DNA of 64,000 nucleotides from Aminipila butyrica (GCF_010669305.1 NZ_CP048649.1:1922001-1986000); one strand, 5' to 3'. Counted from the stretch's first letter, positions 43,659 to 52,060 are shown. Notes: generated by a model not told the origin, from the sequence alone. Numbers and translations: made by a program.

Positions 43659-43687
43659 TTTTCATCTCTCCGCTTTTGTGGTAAAAT
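43659..43687 (+). promoter_or_regulatory. Sigma-A-type promoter of uppP
   Basis: TTTTCA (43659-43664), 17 nt, TAAAAT (43682-43687). The leader to the uppP ATG at 43769 holds an 8-codon open frame (43716-43742). Confidence 0.5.
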
Positions 43688-43715
43688 GAGAAAGTATGTT
43701 TTAGAAGGGGTTTCT

Positions 43716-43742
43716 ATGCAGCTACTGACTTTTCAGCAATAA
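43716..43742 (+). other. Eight-codon upstream open frame in the uppP leader
   Basis: ATG CAG CTA CTG ACT TTT CAG CAA TAA (MQLLTFQQ) preceded by AGAAGGGG at 5 nt, a ribosome site as good as that of uppP. It ends 26 bp before the uppP start. Possibly a leader peptide; too short to judge by conservation. Confidence 0.4.
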
Positions 43743-43768
43743 ACCGACAAAAGGAGAGGAGAAAATCA

Positions 43769-44596
43769 ATGGAATTTATTGAAATATTAAAAGCAGTCAT
43801 CTTAGGCATCGTGGAAGGCATCACGGAGTGGCTGCCAATCAGCAGTACCGGCCACATGATTCTCGTGGATGAATTTTTAAAACTTAACACCTCGGCAGCC
43901 TTTAAAGAGATGTTTCTGGTGGTCATTCAACTGGGAGCTATCCTGGCGGTGGTAGTCCTCTACTGGAGGAAATTAAACCCGATTAGCTTCAGCAAGCGCA
44001 ACTTGATTCAGCGAGATATCCTGTCTATTTGGATGAAAATCCTGGTAGCCTGTGTTCCAGCTGCTATTATCGGTCTTCTGTTCGACGACCTGATTGAGGC
44101 TTATTTCTTCAACTATCAGACGGTATCCATTACCCTGATTCTATACGGTATTCTATTTATCATCATTGAAAACAGAAACCGCCGACGAATGGCTCAAATC
44201 ACCAGTATTTCTGAAATCAGCTATCAGACCGCTCTGTTTATTGGCATATTCCAACTTCTAGCGCTGATTCCAGGAACATCTCGCTCCGGAGCTACTATTC
44301 TAGGCGGCATCTTGCTTGGCACCTCCCGAACGGTGGCTGCCGAATTTACCTTTTACTTGGCCATCCCTGTGATGTTTGGTGCCAGCTTGTTGAAAATTGC
44401 CAAATTTGGTTTACACTTTACCAGTACAGAGGCTATCATCCTGTTGACAGGCACTCTGGTGGCTTTCTTCGTATCCATCCTGGCCATCAAATTCCTCATG
44501 GGTTACATTAAGAAACATGATTTCAAAGTTTTCGGCTGGTACCGAATTGTTTTGGGTATTGCAGTTATTGCTTATTTTTCTATCAAAAATCTGTAA
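43769..44596 (+). CDS. uppP: Undecaprenyl-diphosphatase UppP (BacA)
   Basis: Recycles undecaprenyl pyrophosphate, the carrier of peptidoglycan precursors, and gives bacitracin tolerance. 275 residues, multi-spanning. Both signatures are present: [21 protein letters not shown] (residues about 14-34) and [19 protein letters not shown] (about 165-185). AGGAGAGG ribosome site; terminator 42 bp after the stop. Confidence 0.96.
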   Translation: MEFIEILKAVILGIVEGITEWLPISSTGHMILVDEFLKLNTSAAFKEMFLVVIQLGAILAVVVLYWRKLNPISFSKRNLIQRDILSIWMKILVACVPAAIIGLLFDDLIEAYFFNYQTVSITLILYGILFIIIENRNRRRMAQITSISEISYQTALFIGIFQLLALIPGTSRSGATILGGILLGTSRTVAAEFTFYLAIPVMFGASLLKIAKFGLHFTSTEAIILLTGTLVAFFVSILAIKFLMGYIKKHDFKVFGWYRIVLGIAVIAYFSIKNL

Positions 44597-44637
44597 AAGC
44601 CCTATGCCGAAAGCAAACCTGATAAAACAAATAAAAG

Positions 44638-44666
44638 CCCCAGAGCATCATTTCCAAGCTCTGGGG
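44638..44666. terminator. Terminator between uppP and the ZIP gene
   Basis: CCCCAGAGC and GCTCTGGGG, 9-bp stem, 11-nt loop, then TATTTTTATTT on the plus strand. It serves the two convergent genes. Confidence 0.88.
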
Positions 44667-44695
44667 TATTTTTATTTCATGTTTCTTTTCACTCC

Positions 44696-45484
44696 TCAAC
44701 CTAAAGCAACATCCAAAACCATCATGAGGAGAAATCCGCCCATAACGCCCATCGTTCCGGCGTTAGAGTGTTCTCCTAAGTGGGCTTCCGGAATCAGTTC
44801 CTCTACTACCACATACATCATGGCTCCCGCTGCAAAAGACAGCAGCCACGGCATATAGGGAAGAATGAATCCCGCTATGAGTACCGCTAAAATGCCAAAT
44901 AAAGGCTCTACAATTCCCGACAAACTACCCATAATAAATGCTCGCCTGACACTGGCGCCCTCTTGCTTCAAAGGCAGGGAGACAGCAGCCCCCTCTGGAA
45001 AATTTTGAATACCGATGCCCAGAGCTAAAATCATGGCAGGCCAATAATCTCCTGTTCCCTGTTGGGCGGCCATGGCAAAGGACAGGCCTACAGCCATACC
45101 TTCCGGTATATTGTGCAGCGTAACCGCTAGCACCAGCAGAGACGTCCGCTTCATCGACGAAGGAATCCCCTCTTGCACATTAGTACCAGGATGAATATGC
45201 GGGACCAGTTGATCCATGGCATATAGGAAGAGAATCCCCAGGATAAACCCTCCTGCTGCCGGAATCCAGCCCACGCCTCCCTGCTCCTCCGCCCTTTCAA
45301 TGGCTGGAATTAATAGACTCCATACAGAAGCCGCAATCATAACACCTGCTGCAAATCCCAAAAACACCCGCTGAACCCGAGGGTCCAACTCTTTGCGAAA
45401 CAGAAATACCATGGCAGCCCCCAGGGTGGTCATAGCAAAGGTAAAACCTGTACCACCGGCTGCCCATAATAATGCTTGTGCCAT
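44696..45484 (-). CDS. ZIP family metal transporter (ZupT-like)
   Basis: 262 residues, about eight helices. The metal site motifs are VTLHNIPEGMAVGLSFAM and GIGIQNFPEGAAVSLPL, as in ZupT-type zinc/manganese/iron uptake proteins. A long perfect palindrome lies 65 bp upstream and is a good operator candidate for a metal-responsive repressor. Confidence 0.93.
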   Translation of the reverse strand: MAQALLWAAGGTGFTFAMTTLGAAMVFLFRKELDPRVQRVFLGFAAGVMIAASVWSLLIPAIERAEEQGGVGWIPAAGGFILGILFLYAMDQLVPHIHPGTNVQEGIPSSMKRTSLLVLAVTLHNIPEGMAVGLSFAMAAQQGTGDYWPAMILALGIGIQNFPEGAAVSLPLKQEGASVRRAFIMGSLSGIVEPLFGILAVLIAGFILPYMPWLLSFAAGAMMYVVVEELIPEAHLGEHSNAGTMGVMGGFLLMMVLDVALG

Positions 45485-45549
45485 GTGAATACCTCCCTTT
45501 CTGTAAATTATTTCTACCTACAACTTATTTATTTTTCATAACTAATTTT

Positions 45550-45575
45550 ATATAGTTAGCATATGCTAACTATAT
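45550..45575. promoter_or_regulatory. Perfect 26-bp palindrome upstream of the ZIP transporter
   Basis: Each 13-bp half is ATATAGTTAGCAT and its exact reverse complement, with the axis between 45562 and 45563. The core TTAGCATATGCTAA resembles operators of DtxR/MntR-family metal repressors in size and shape. It lies between the ZIP gene and the convergently placed lytic transglycosylase end, 66 bp from the ZIP ATG. Confidence 0.7.
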
Positions 45576-45621
45576 TCATTCTATCATGTTTCTTTCTCGC
45601 TATCAAGGGCAAATTTGCTGC

Positions 45622-46167
45622 TCAATCCAACCGATATAATATGCTGTAAATTTTCTGATTGATTCGGACTTTTTTTATGTAATTCACCGTTTCTCCATAA
45701 GGAATATTTTCAAAATCGGTGCCGTCTGCGGAAATCAACTGACTGTCCGTCCATTTTTTTACATTTCCTCGGCCGGCATTGTAGGCAGCCAGTACCAACT
45801 CTGTGGAGCTGAACTCCTTGCTCAGGTTATCTAGATACCAGGAGCCCATCCAGATATTCAATTCCGGATCATACAAATCTTCCGTACTAAAATTTTTCAT
45901 GCTGGTCGTCTCTGCAATCCAATAGGCTGTGGATTCTGTAAGCTGCATTAAACCCATGGCCCCCTTGTGGGACTGGGCCTCCCTATCAAAACGGCTCTCG
46001 GTCTTAATTACCGCCAGCAAAAAATAAGGGTCTAACTCATATTCTACGGCATATTTCTCTACGTATTCCAGGTAAGGAGCCGGATACAAAAGGTAAACCC
46101 CTTCCCTGGCTGCAAACAAGGCCAAGAACACTGCCAAGCATATGATGATTCTTTTACTTCTCTTCAT
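45622..46167 (-). CDS. Lytic transglycosylase domain protein
   Basis: 181 residues: one N-terminal membrane anchor (IIICLAVFLALFAAREGVYLL) and a Slt-type domain with catalytic Glu in AVIKTESRFDREAQS, then KGAMGLMQLTESTAYWIA and LAAYNAGRGNVKKW. Cleaves peptidoglycan glycan strands outside the membrane. Follows the M24 peptidase gene after 12 bp, so they share a transcript. Confidence 0.93.
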   Translation of the reverse strand: MKRSKRIIICLAVFLALFAAREGVYLLYPAPYLEYVEKYAVEYELDPYFLLAVIKTESRFDREAQSHKGAMGLMQLTESTAYWIAETTSMKNFSTEDLYDPELNIWMGSWYLDNLSKEFSSTELVLAAYNAGRGNVKKWTDSQLISADGTDFENIPYGETVNYIKKVRINQKIYSILYRLD

Positions 46168-46179
46168 GTTATCTCCTGG

Positions 46180-47256
46180 CTATTTGATAATAATCAGCTC
46201 TTTAGGCGAATGTGTCAAGTTCTGAATGCCCTCCGAAGTGATAACGGCCAGATCTTCAATGCGTACACCAAACTGCCCAGGCAAGTAAATTCCTGGCTCA
46301 ATGGAGACAATCATGTTTTCCTCCAACACATGGCTTCCACGAAAACTTAAGAAGGGATCTTCATGTATTTCCAGGCCGACCCCATGACCCAAGCCATGAC
46401 CGAAACAATCCCCAAAGCCCGCATCCCGAATAATTTTTCTAGCTAAAGCGTCTCCCTCTTTGACATGCAGACCCGCCTTTAAATTGGCACAAGCATAAAG
46501 CTGGGCTTCCAAAACCGTATTATACACTTTTACCATTTCTTCACTGGCATGGCCAATGGCCACCGTCCTGGTCATGTCGCTGCAATAGCCTCCATATACA
46601 CACCCAAAGTCCATGGTAAGAAAATCTCCGTCTTCCAAGAGCTTTTCACTTGGAATTCCGTGAGGTTTAGAGGAATTGACCCCTGATACAGCGATGGTGC
46701 TGAATGAAAAACCATCTGCTCCGTTGAGTTTCATCTGGTGCTCTAGTTCCAGTGCTACTTGTTTCTCCGAAAGACCCGGTCTCAAGAAACCTAAAATATG
46801 CTCAAATGCCTTATCTCCAATGGCTTCAGCCTGCTTTATCTGCCAAATTTCCTGTTCATCCTTAATCAGGCGGAGAGACTCCGTCAGCCCTCCGGCAGAA
46901 ATGATATGCTCCATCGGGAGAACCCTGCACAACTGATTATAGGTGCTTAACGTCAGATGTTCCTCTTGAACGCCAAGAGTCTCTGGGTTCACCTCCCGAA
47001 GAAAGTCCAACCATCCGTATCCCGGTTTGGCAATGATGATTTCAAAGTCAGGCCGAAGCACGGAGACGGCCTCCTCATAGCGAAAATCGGTAATGATATA
47101 ACGCTTGTCTGCTGTCAACAACACCAAGCAGTCTTCACCGGGAATACCGGTCATGTATTGAATATCCGCTGCCTTTGTCAAAAGCAGCGCTTGAATACCA
47201 TATTTTTCAAACTGGGCGACAGCTCTGCCGCTTCTTTCTTTTATTCGCTCTTCCAT
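46180..47256 (-). CDS. M24 family Xaa-Pro aminopeptidase-like protein
   Basis: 358 residues. N-terminal creatinase-like domain (ALLLTKAADIQYMTGIPGEDCLVLLT) and a pita-bread catalytic domain with the metal ligands in TMDFGCVYGGYCSDMTRTV (two Asp), GHGLGHGVGLEIHEDPF (His), SIEPGIYLPG (Glu) and GVRIEDLAVI (Glu). Removes N-terminal residues before proline. 63 bp after the small 73-residue gene. Confidence 0.93.
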   Translation of the reverse strand: MEERIKERSGRAVAQFEKYGIQALLLTKAADIQYMTGIPGEDCLVLLTADKRYIITDFRYEEAVSVLRPDFEIIIAKPGYGWLDFLREVNPETLGVQEEHLTLSTYNQLCRVLPMEHIISAGGLTESLRLIKDEQEIWQIKQAEAIGDKAFEHILGFLRPGLSEKQVALELEHQMKLNGADGFSFSTIAVSGVNSSKPHGIPSEKLLEDGDFLTMDFGCVYGGYCSDMTRTVAIGHASEEMVKVYNTVLEAQLYACANLKAGLHVKEGDALARKIIRDAGFGDCFGHGLGHGVGLEIHEDPFLSFRGSHVLEENMIVSIEPGIYLPGQFGVRIEDLAVITSEGIQNLTHSPKELIIIK

Positions 47257-47319
47257 TTTAGAACCCTCTGTCTCTCTATCTTTAATATTTCACTTTCGTG
47301 CTCCAATAGTGTGCCCTTT

Positions 47320-47541
47320 TTAGGCTTTTTTTACAGAATTCCGCAGCCGGGCTTCCTCCTCTTGGTCGAGCTTCATGCCCCGACAGAGCCCAGCGAGTTT
47401 TTCTTCCGAAAAAGAAAACTCCTCCTCCGTACACAAGCTGGTAAAATCCGCTTTTGATATTCCTAGCTGGCTAAAGGTCAACTGGCCTGAAGCAATTTTT
47501 TTATCATAAATTCGGAAAAATTCCCTTTTAAAATCACTCAT
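47320..47541 (-). CDS. Small protein, possibly a degenerate helix-turn-helix
   Basis: 73 residues: MSDFKREFFRIYDKKIASGQL, GISKADFTSLCTEEEFSFSEEKL, LCRGMKLDQEEEARL. The spacing of the last part resembles the helix pattern of Cro/CI-type domains, but it is too short and divergent to assign. ATG at 47541 has GGGGAGG 6 nt upstream. Divergent from the amidase gene, upstream of the M24 peptidase. Confidence 0.6.
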   Translation of the reverse strand: MSDFKREFFRIYDKKIASGQLTFSQLGISKADFTSLCTEEEFSFSEEKLAGLCRGMKLDQEEEARLRNSVKKA

Positions 47542-47639
47542 ATCTTTCCTCCCCTGTTCATGCTCCCGTCCGCAGTCAGAAGCATTTTTTCTTCTTTTAC
47601 AAGGATACCATATTCCCCCTGTAAATGCCAGCAATTCTC

Positions 47640-47667
47640 ACCGATTCTCACCGCCGCGCATATACTA
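47640..47667 (+). promoter_or_regulatory. Sigma-K-type promoter of the amidase gene
   Basis: AC (47640-47641), 17 nt, CATATACTA (47659-47667), 39 nt before the ATG. Same -10 as in front of the catalase-like and the interrupted Cys-rich genes. Confidence 0.65.
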
Positions 47668-47706
47668 TATTCTGGAATATCTCTGGGAACATGGAGGTAA
47701 GAACCT

Positions 47707-48318
47707 ATGATTGAATACAACAAAATAAACGCCGTCACCTACGGGATGCAGTTTGGCAACAAGTTTGAAAATCGTATTTTTAAGCGGATGGCCCAAGATT
47801 GCACCAACTTTATTTCTCAATGTATTTGGGCCGGCTACGGAGGCACCGACGGCTATTCTCTGTCCCGTCCAGAGGACATACGAGCCCTTCGCAACCGAGC
47901 GGCCAATAAGTACCGGCAAACGTCCACCTGGTACGGCCTGCCATTCCGCTCTTTAGAAGAATTCCCTGCCCTTTCTTTTATTCGGGTGGAAGAATTCTGG
48001 GATTACGTCGTATCTAATGAAGGAATCGGCCCTCGTGCCGTAGGCTATAATGACGGAAAGTCTTGGACTCAAATGCCGGTGGATGTGGAACAAGGGGATG
48101 TACTGCAATTTTATCATGATGATGTGCAGCGATACGCCCATTCCGTTCTGGTGGTATCCAATACGACACAGAATATGGCCGAATCCATGGAAGGAATTTT
48201 CGTGGCTCAGCACTCTGTGGATTTCAGCTACCGCCCGCTGATTGACGCCTTTCAATCGAATTGTCAGCTAGAAAACTGTAAAGTTCGCCTGCTGAAATTT
48301 CTTCCTGCTTATTTTTGA
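47707..48318 (+). CDS. Amidase_6-type (NlpC/P60-like) putative peptidoglycan amidase
   Basis: 203 residues. Catalytic Cys in RMAQDCTNFISQCIWAGYGG at about residue 37 and His in QRYAHSVLVVS at about 141, with LPFRSLEEFP and GDVLQFYHDD between; this is the amidase_6 domain of Firmicutes. No signal peptide, which fits a protein made in the mother cell and used in or on the spore. The sigma-K-type promoter supports this. GGAGG ribosome site. Confidence 0.85.
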   Translation: MIEYNKINAVTYGMQFGNKFENRIFKRMAQDCTNFISQCIWAGYGGTDGYSLSRPEDIRALRNRAANKYRQTSTWYGLPFRSLEEFPALSFIRVEEFWDYVVSNEGIGPRAVGYNDGKSWTQMPVDVEQGDVLQFYHDDVQRYAHSVLVVSNTTQNMAESMEGIFVAQHSVDFSYRPLIDAFQSNCQLENCKVRLLKFLPAYF

Positions 48319-48456
48319 AGAAATTTGGGAATGAAACGCCTCTCACTAGGTGCTCGCAGTGCTCACACGTGCACATTTAAAGTGCCGCTTAAAATGTCGC
48401 TTTTTTGAAGTGATGTCAGGATGAGCTTTAACGATTATTGCTATGGAATAAAAAAC

Positions 48457-48485
48457 TGTTAAATTTACTTAAAATGTGGTATGAT
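48457..48485 (+). promoter_or_regulatory. Sigma-A-type promoter of prfC
   Basis: TGTTAA (48457-48462), 17 nt, TATGAT (48480-48485). Transcription would begin near 48492, a few bases before the hairpin at 48497. Confidence 0.5.
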
Positions 48486-48496
48486 AAATAATGTTT

Positions 48497-48527
48497 TTGT
48501 GCTTCATAATTGAAAAGCACAATTTTT
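48497..48527 (+). terminator. Terminator-like hairpin in the prfC leader
   Basis: TTGTGCTT (48497-48504) pairs with AAGCACAA (48515-48522), 10-nt loop, then TTTTT. It has the form of an intrinsic terminator 53 bp before the prfC ATG, directly downstream of the likely transcription start. May act as attenuator; GC content of the stem is modest. Confidence 0.5.
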
Positions 48528-48579
48528 GCGTGTACATATGATTTAAAAATAGAACCATACAGAGAAAGGACGCTATTTC

Positions 48580-50169
48580 ATGGCAAACAAAATTTTGACA
48601 GAGGAAATTCAAAAGCGCCGCATCTTCGGAATCATCTCCCACCCAGATGCGGGAAAGACTACTTTGACGGAGAAGCTACTGCTTCACGGCGGTGCCATAC
48701 GGGAAGCCGGAGCAGTCAAGGGCCGTCACAATTCAAAATATTCTACCTCCGACTGGATGGAAATCGAAAAGCAGCGCGGAATCTCCGTAACCTCTTCGGT
48801 TATGCAGTTTGAATACAGCGGCAAAGTTATCTCCATTATGGATACGCCAGGACATAACGATTTCGGTGAGGACACCTATCGGATTCTTACTTCTGTAGAC
48901 AGTGCCGTCATGGTTATCGACGGTGCCAAGGGTATCGAGGCTCAGACAAAAAAGCTGTTTAAGGTATGCAGCATGCGAGGCATCCCCATCTTCACCTTTA
49001 TTAACAAGATGGACCGGGAAGCCATGGATCCATTGGAATCTATGGAAGAACTGGAAGAGGTGCTGGGCCTTCCTTCAGTGGCTGTCACCTGGCCGATCGG
49101 CTGCGGCCTGAACTTTCAGGGCATCTATGACCGACTGGAAAACACAGTCTACCTCTATAAGGCCGGAAAGACCATTCAGCTGGGAGAAAATGGCGTATTC
49201 GGACCTGAGCTGGAAGAACATTTGACGATCAACAACTTAAACAGTCTTCGAGCCGAAATTGAACTAATCGAAGGAGCCGGCAACGAATTTGATGTGAATG
49301 CTATCGCCGCTGGAAAGTTATCCCCGGTATTCTTTGGTTCTGCCTTAGCCGATTTTGGCGTTACGCCATTCCTTAATCACTTTTTGCAGCTGTCTCCAGC
49401 CCCAGGACCAAGAAAAACCACTGATGGTTCCATCAAACCAGAAGAAGAAGAATTCAGTGGTTTTATCTTTAAGATTCAAGCTAACATGAATCCTGCTCAC
49501 CGAGACCGAATTGCTTTTCTGCGAATCTGCTCCGGTACCTTTGAACGAGGTATGACGGTGACTCTAACCCGGACAGGCAAGTCAATTAAGCTCAGCCAGT
49601 CCACTCAGCTCATGGCCAATGAACGGGAGACCATCGATACCGCTTATGCTGGGGATGTAATCGGCATTTATGATACGGGAACCTACCAGATTGGCGATAC
49701 CCTGACCACCAAGAAAGACCTGTTTTACTTCGAGCCTCTGCCGACCTTTCCGCCAGAATTGTTTGCCAGGGTAACTCCTACCAACTCCCTGAAGGCCAAG
49801 CATTTTCAGAAGGGTGTAGCACAGCTGGCTCAAGAGGGCGCCATCCAAGTCTATCACAACCAGTACAATGAGGTTATTATTGGCGCTGTAGGTGCCCTGC
49901 AATTTGAGGTCTTTGAATATCGCCTAAAAAATGAATACAATTCAGACCTCCTCATGGAGCATCTAGATTTTAACGTAGTCCGTTGGCTGGATACCAGCGA
50001 CCTGGCTTATGTGAAGAGCTGCTTGGATTCTAGATGCATGTTGCTTTTCGATCACTTCGAACGACCTCTGGTGCTCTTCGCCAATCAGTTCACCTTGAAC
50101 TATTTCACAGAGAGATATAAGGATATTCAGTTGGTGGAAGCTTTGAACGTCAACAGCACCTTAAAATAG
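48580..50169 (+). CDS. prfC: Peptide chain release factor 3
   Basis: GTPase that removes RF1/RF2 from the ribosome after termination. 529 residues, normal length. G1 GIISHPDAGKTTLTEKLLL, G2 region EKQRGISVTSSVMQF, G3 DTPGHNDFGEDTYR, G4 FINKMDREAMDP, followed by domains with FKIQANMNPAHRDRIAFLRICSG and the RF3 C-terminal GVAQLAQEGAIQVY and VIGAVGALQFEVFEYRLKNEY. AAAGGA ribosome site. Terminator after the stop. Confidence 0.96.
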   Translation: MANKILTEEIQKRRIFGIISHPDAGKTTLTEKLLLHGGAIREAGAVKGRHNSKYSTSDWMEIEKQRGISVTSSVMQFEYSGKVISIMDTPGHNDFGEDTYRILTSVDSAVMVIDGAKGIEAQTKKLFKVCSMRGIPIFTFINKMDREAMDPLESMEELEEVLGLPSVAVTWPIGCGLNFQGIYDRLENTVYLYKAGKTIQLGENGVFGPELEEHLTINNLNSLRAEIELIEGAGNEFDVNAIAAGKLSPVFFGSALADFGVTPFLNHFLQLSPAPGPRKTTDGSIKPEEEEFSGFIFKIQANMNPAHRDRIAFLRICSGTFERGMTVTLTRTGKSIKLSQSTQLMANERETIDTAYAGDVIGIYDTGTYQIGDTLTTKKDLFYFEPLPTFPPELFARVTPTNSLKAKHFQKGVAQLAQEGAIQVYHNQYNEVIIGAVGALQFEVFEYRLKNEYNSDLLMEHLDFNVVRWLDTSDLAYVKSCLDSRCMLLFDHFERPLVLFANQFTLNYFTERYKDIQLVEALNVNSTLK

Positions 50170-50182
50170 ATAATAAAAAATG

Positions 50183-50231
50183 AAGTTCCAGAAAGCACAT
50201 GTTCCTACGCATATGCCTTCTGGAACTTTTT
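50183..50231 (+). terminator. Terminator of prfC
   Basis: AAGTTCCAGAA (50183-50193) pairs with TTCTGGAACTT (50218-50228); the loop can pair further. T-run to 50231. Confidence 0.88.
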
Positions 50232-50382
50232 ATGCGCTGCCCTATCCTGATTTCTTTAACGTTTTTTTGACATTTTTTCTTTCTTTCCCACCTTTTCCGG
50301 CACACCATTTTCTGAAAATTAGAACTTTCATCTTCCCTTATTTCTAATATATTATGTAAACTTTTCCGTTCCACTCCCTCTC

Positions 50383-50557
50383 TTTTCCACATCCCCGCAT
50401 CCCGATATTTTTCCCCATTTGGGCACTTTTCCACATCTTTTCAAATTATTGTATACAATTTTATCCCAAAGCACCTGTGGATATATTCTATTAATAAGTC
50501 CCTTTGTTTTCAACGCATTTCCATTTATTCTACTCTGTCAATAGAAAGTTATCCACA
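50383..50557. other. Cluster of four DnaA-box-like 9-mers
   Basis: TTTTCCACA at 50383-50391 and 50427-50435, ATATCCACA (reverse strand) at 50476-50484, and the exact consensus TTATCCACA at 50549-50557. Four boxes in 175 bp, followed at 50558-50650 by very AT-rich DNA. No gene lies in 50170-50949. This looks like an origin-like or DnaA-titration site, though no dnaA gene is in the window. Confidence 0.55.
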
Positions 50558-50642
50558 GGTTTACCTCCTTATATTTTATACTCTTAAAAATGTTAAAAAA
50601 ATAACTTATATTAAAATAAATTGTAAAATTTTCTAGTTGTGT

Positions 50643-50874
50643 TATAATAAACGCAACAAATTATATGTCACATTTTATATGTTTCAGTCAGCTTTGCTGT
50701 TAGGAAGCGTTTATTGAATCATGCTGATTTTTTTCTTCACATGATATAATAAACGCAATAAATTATATGTCATATTTTATATCTTCCAGTCAGCTTTGCT
50801 GTTAGGAAGCGTTTATTGAATCATGCTGATTTTCTTCTTCATATGATATAATAAACGCAACAAATTATATGTCT
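50643..50874. repeat. Tandem repeat of about 102 bp (two full copies and a partial third)
   Basis: Copies begin TATAATAAACGCAA at 50643, 50746 and 50847, so the periods are 103 and 101 bp. Each full copy also contains CAGTCAGCTTTGCTGTTAGG and AAGCGTTTATTGAATCATGC. Within each, AATAAACGC and GCGTTTATT are inverted and could pair, with a CAGC/GCTG stem inside. Copies differ at few positions. They lie between the DnaA boxes and the HD-GYP gene; each starts with TATAAT. Confidence 0.8.
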
Positions 50875-50949
50875 CAAGTTCCAAGCGGCTTCTATTAAAA
50901 TTAAACGTTTTTTCGAGTTGTAAGATTTAATGAAGAGGTGTGAATACAT

Positions 50950-52005
50950 ATGAGAATGTCATTAGAGAACATAAAAGTCGGCATGTCCGTTGGTCAAGAT
51001 TTGTATACGGAAAGCGGTCAGCTTATCATCTTAAACAATACGGTGGTTACGCCGGAAATCTTAGCCAGACTAAAAAGGTTTAAAATTAATGCCGTGGAAA
51101 TCAATGATTCAGCCCCGGAGGCGGATCTCTTTGACATCAAGGGGACACCGGCTTTCCATTCTTTTAAAAGCGAAGCTGTCGAAGCAAAGGAAAGCCTTTC
51201 CGCCTCCTTAGACAGCATATTGCAACAAAGTTCGGATACCGTTCATATCGACATCATCAACAATCTAAGCACCCTTTTATACGAAAGCAACAAAAGCAAC
51301 TTACATTTAATTGACATGGTCTATAGCATGCACGAATATTCCGATGCCATCTATACACATTCGGTCAATGTCGGCATGATTGCCAGTCATTTGGGCCGTT
51401 GGCTCGGCCTTTCAGACGACGATATCAAGCTTCTGGTAACCTGTGGACTCTTCCACGATATTGGCAAGCTCTTGATTCCCAAGGAAATTCTCACCAAATC
51501 TGGAGATTTAACGGCAGAAGAGCGTAAACTGCTCCGCTCTCACCCCCAAAAAGGCTTCGAGCTTTTAGACCAGTTTGAAGACATCGATCCGCGGGTGAAA
51601 CAAGTAGCACTCCTCCATCATGAGCGATGCGACGGCTCTGGCTATCCGTTGCACTTTGAAGGCAAAAATGTAGACATCTATTCCAAAATTATTGCCATCG
51701 CTGACGTGTATGAAGCGATGACTGCGGAACGAGCCTATAGAGAACCGATTTGTCCTTTCGCCGTAGTGGCCTACTTCGAAAAAGAAGGAGTACACAAGTT
51801 TGAAACGCAGTATGTTCTTAAATTCATCAACAAGATTTTAGATTCATATCTCCACAGTAAGGTCTTACTGAGCAATGGCCAGGAAGCCACGGTCATTCTG
51901 ATACACAAGAACATGAAATCCCGTCCGTTGGTCAAGCTATCAGACGGTGGATTTCTAGATTTGGCCGTCAATCTAGATGTAGAGATTCTCCGCATGGTCA
52001 GTTAA
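50950..52005 (+). CDS. HD-GYP domain protein (putative c-di-GMP phosphodiesterase)
   Basis: 351 residues. N-terminal MRMSLENIKVGMSVGQDLY domain with an unassigned region to about 120, HD-GYP domain at about 125-300: HSVNVGMIASHLG, CGLFHDIGKLLIPKEIL (HDIGK), LLRSHPQKGFELL, LLHHERCDGSGYPLHFEG (HHE and GYP) and ADVYEAMTAERAYREP. A short DUF3391-like or PilZ-free C-terminus follows. AGAGGTG ribosome site. The 102-bp repeats lie upstream. Confidence 0.93.
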   Translation: MRMSLENIKVGMSVGQDLYTESGQLIILNNTVVTPEILARLKRFKINAVEINDSAPEADLFDIKGTPAFHSFKSEAVEAKESLSASLDSILQQSSDTVHIDIINNLSTLLYESNKSNLHLIDMVYSMHEYSDAIYTHSVNVGMIASHLGRWLGLSDDDIKLLVTCGLFHDIGKLLIPKEILTKSGDLTAEERKLLRSHPQKGFELLDQFEDIDPRVKQVALLHHERCDGSGYPLHFEGKNVDIYSKIIAIADVYEAMTAERAYREPICPFAVVAYFEKEGVHKFETQYVLKFINKILDSYLHSKVLLSNGQEATVILIHKNMKSRPLVKLSDGGFLDLAVNLDVEILRMVS

Positions 52006-52060
52006 TAAGCGGATGCCTTTATATCTGAGCGGCTTCATAAATAAAAATTTATAACAATAA

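Noticed and set aside
45558..45566. Sigma-K-type -10 (CATATGCTA on the minus strand) before the ZIP gene
   Set aside because: It is simply part of the 26-bp palindrome and has no AC at the needed distance.
48319..48456. Repeated GTGC/GCAC strings after the amidase gene
   Set aside because: Short and irregular; no stable hairpin with a U-tract or other repeat structure could be defined.
50643..50874. CRISPR array
   Set aside because: Units are about 102 bp and similar over their whole length; there are no short repeats with unique spacers and no cas genes.
50643..50949. Tandem c-di-GMP riboswitch before the HD-GYP gene
   Set aside because: The conserved core strings of the GEMM class are not present; the repeats are too AT-rich.
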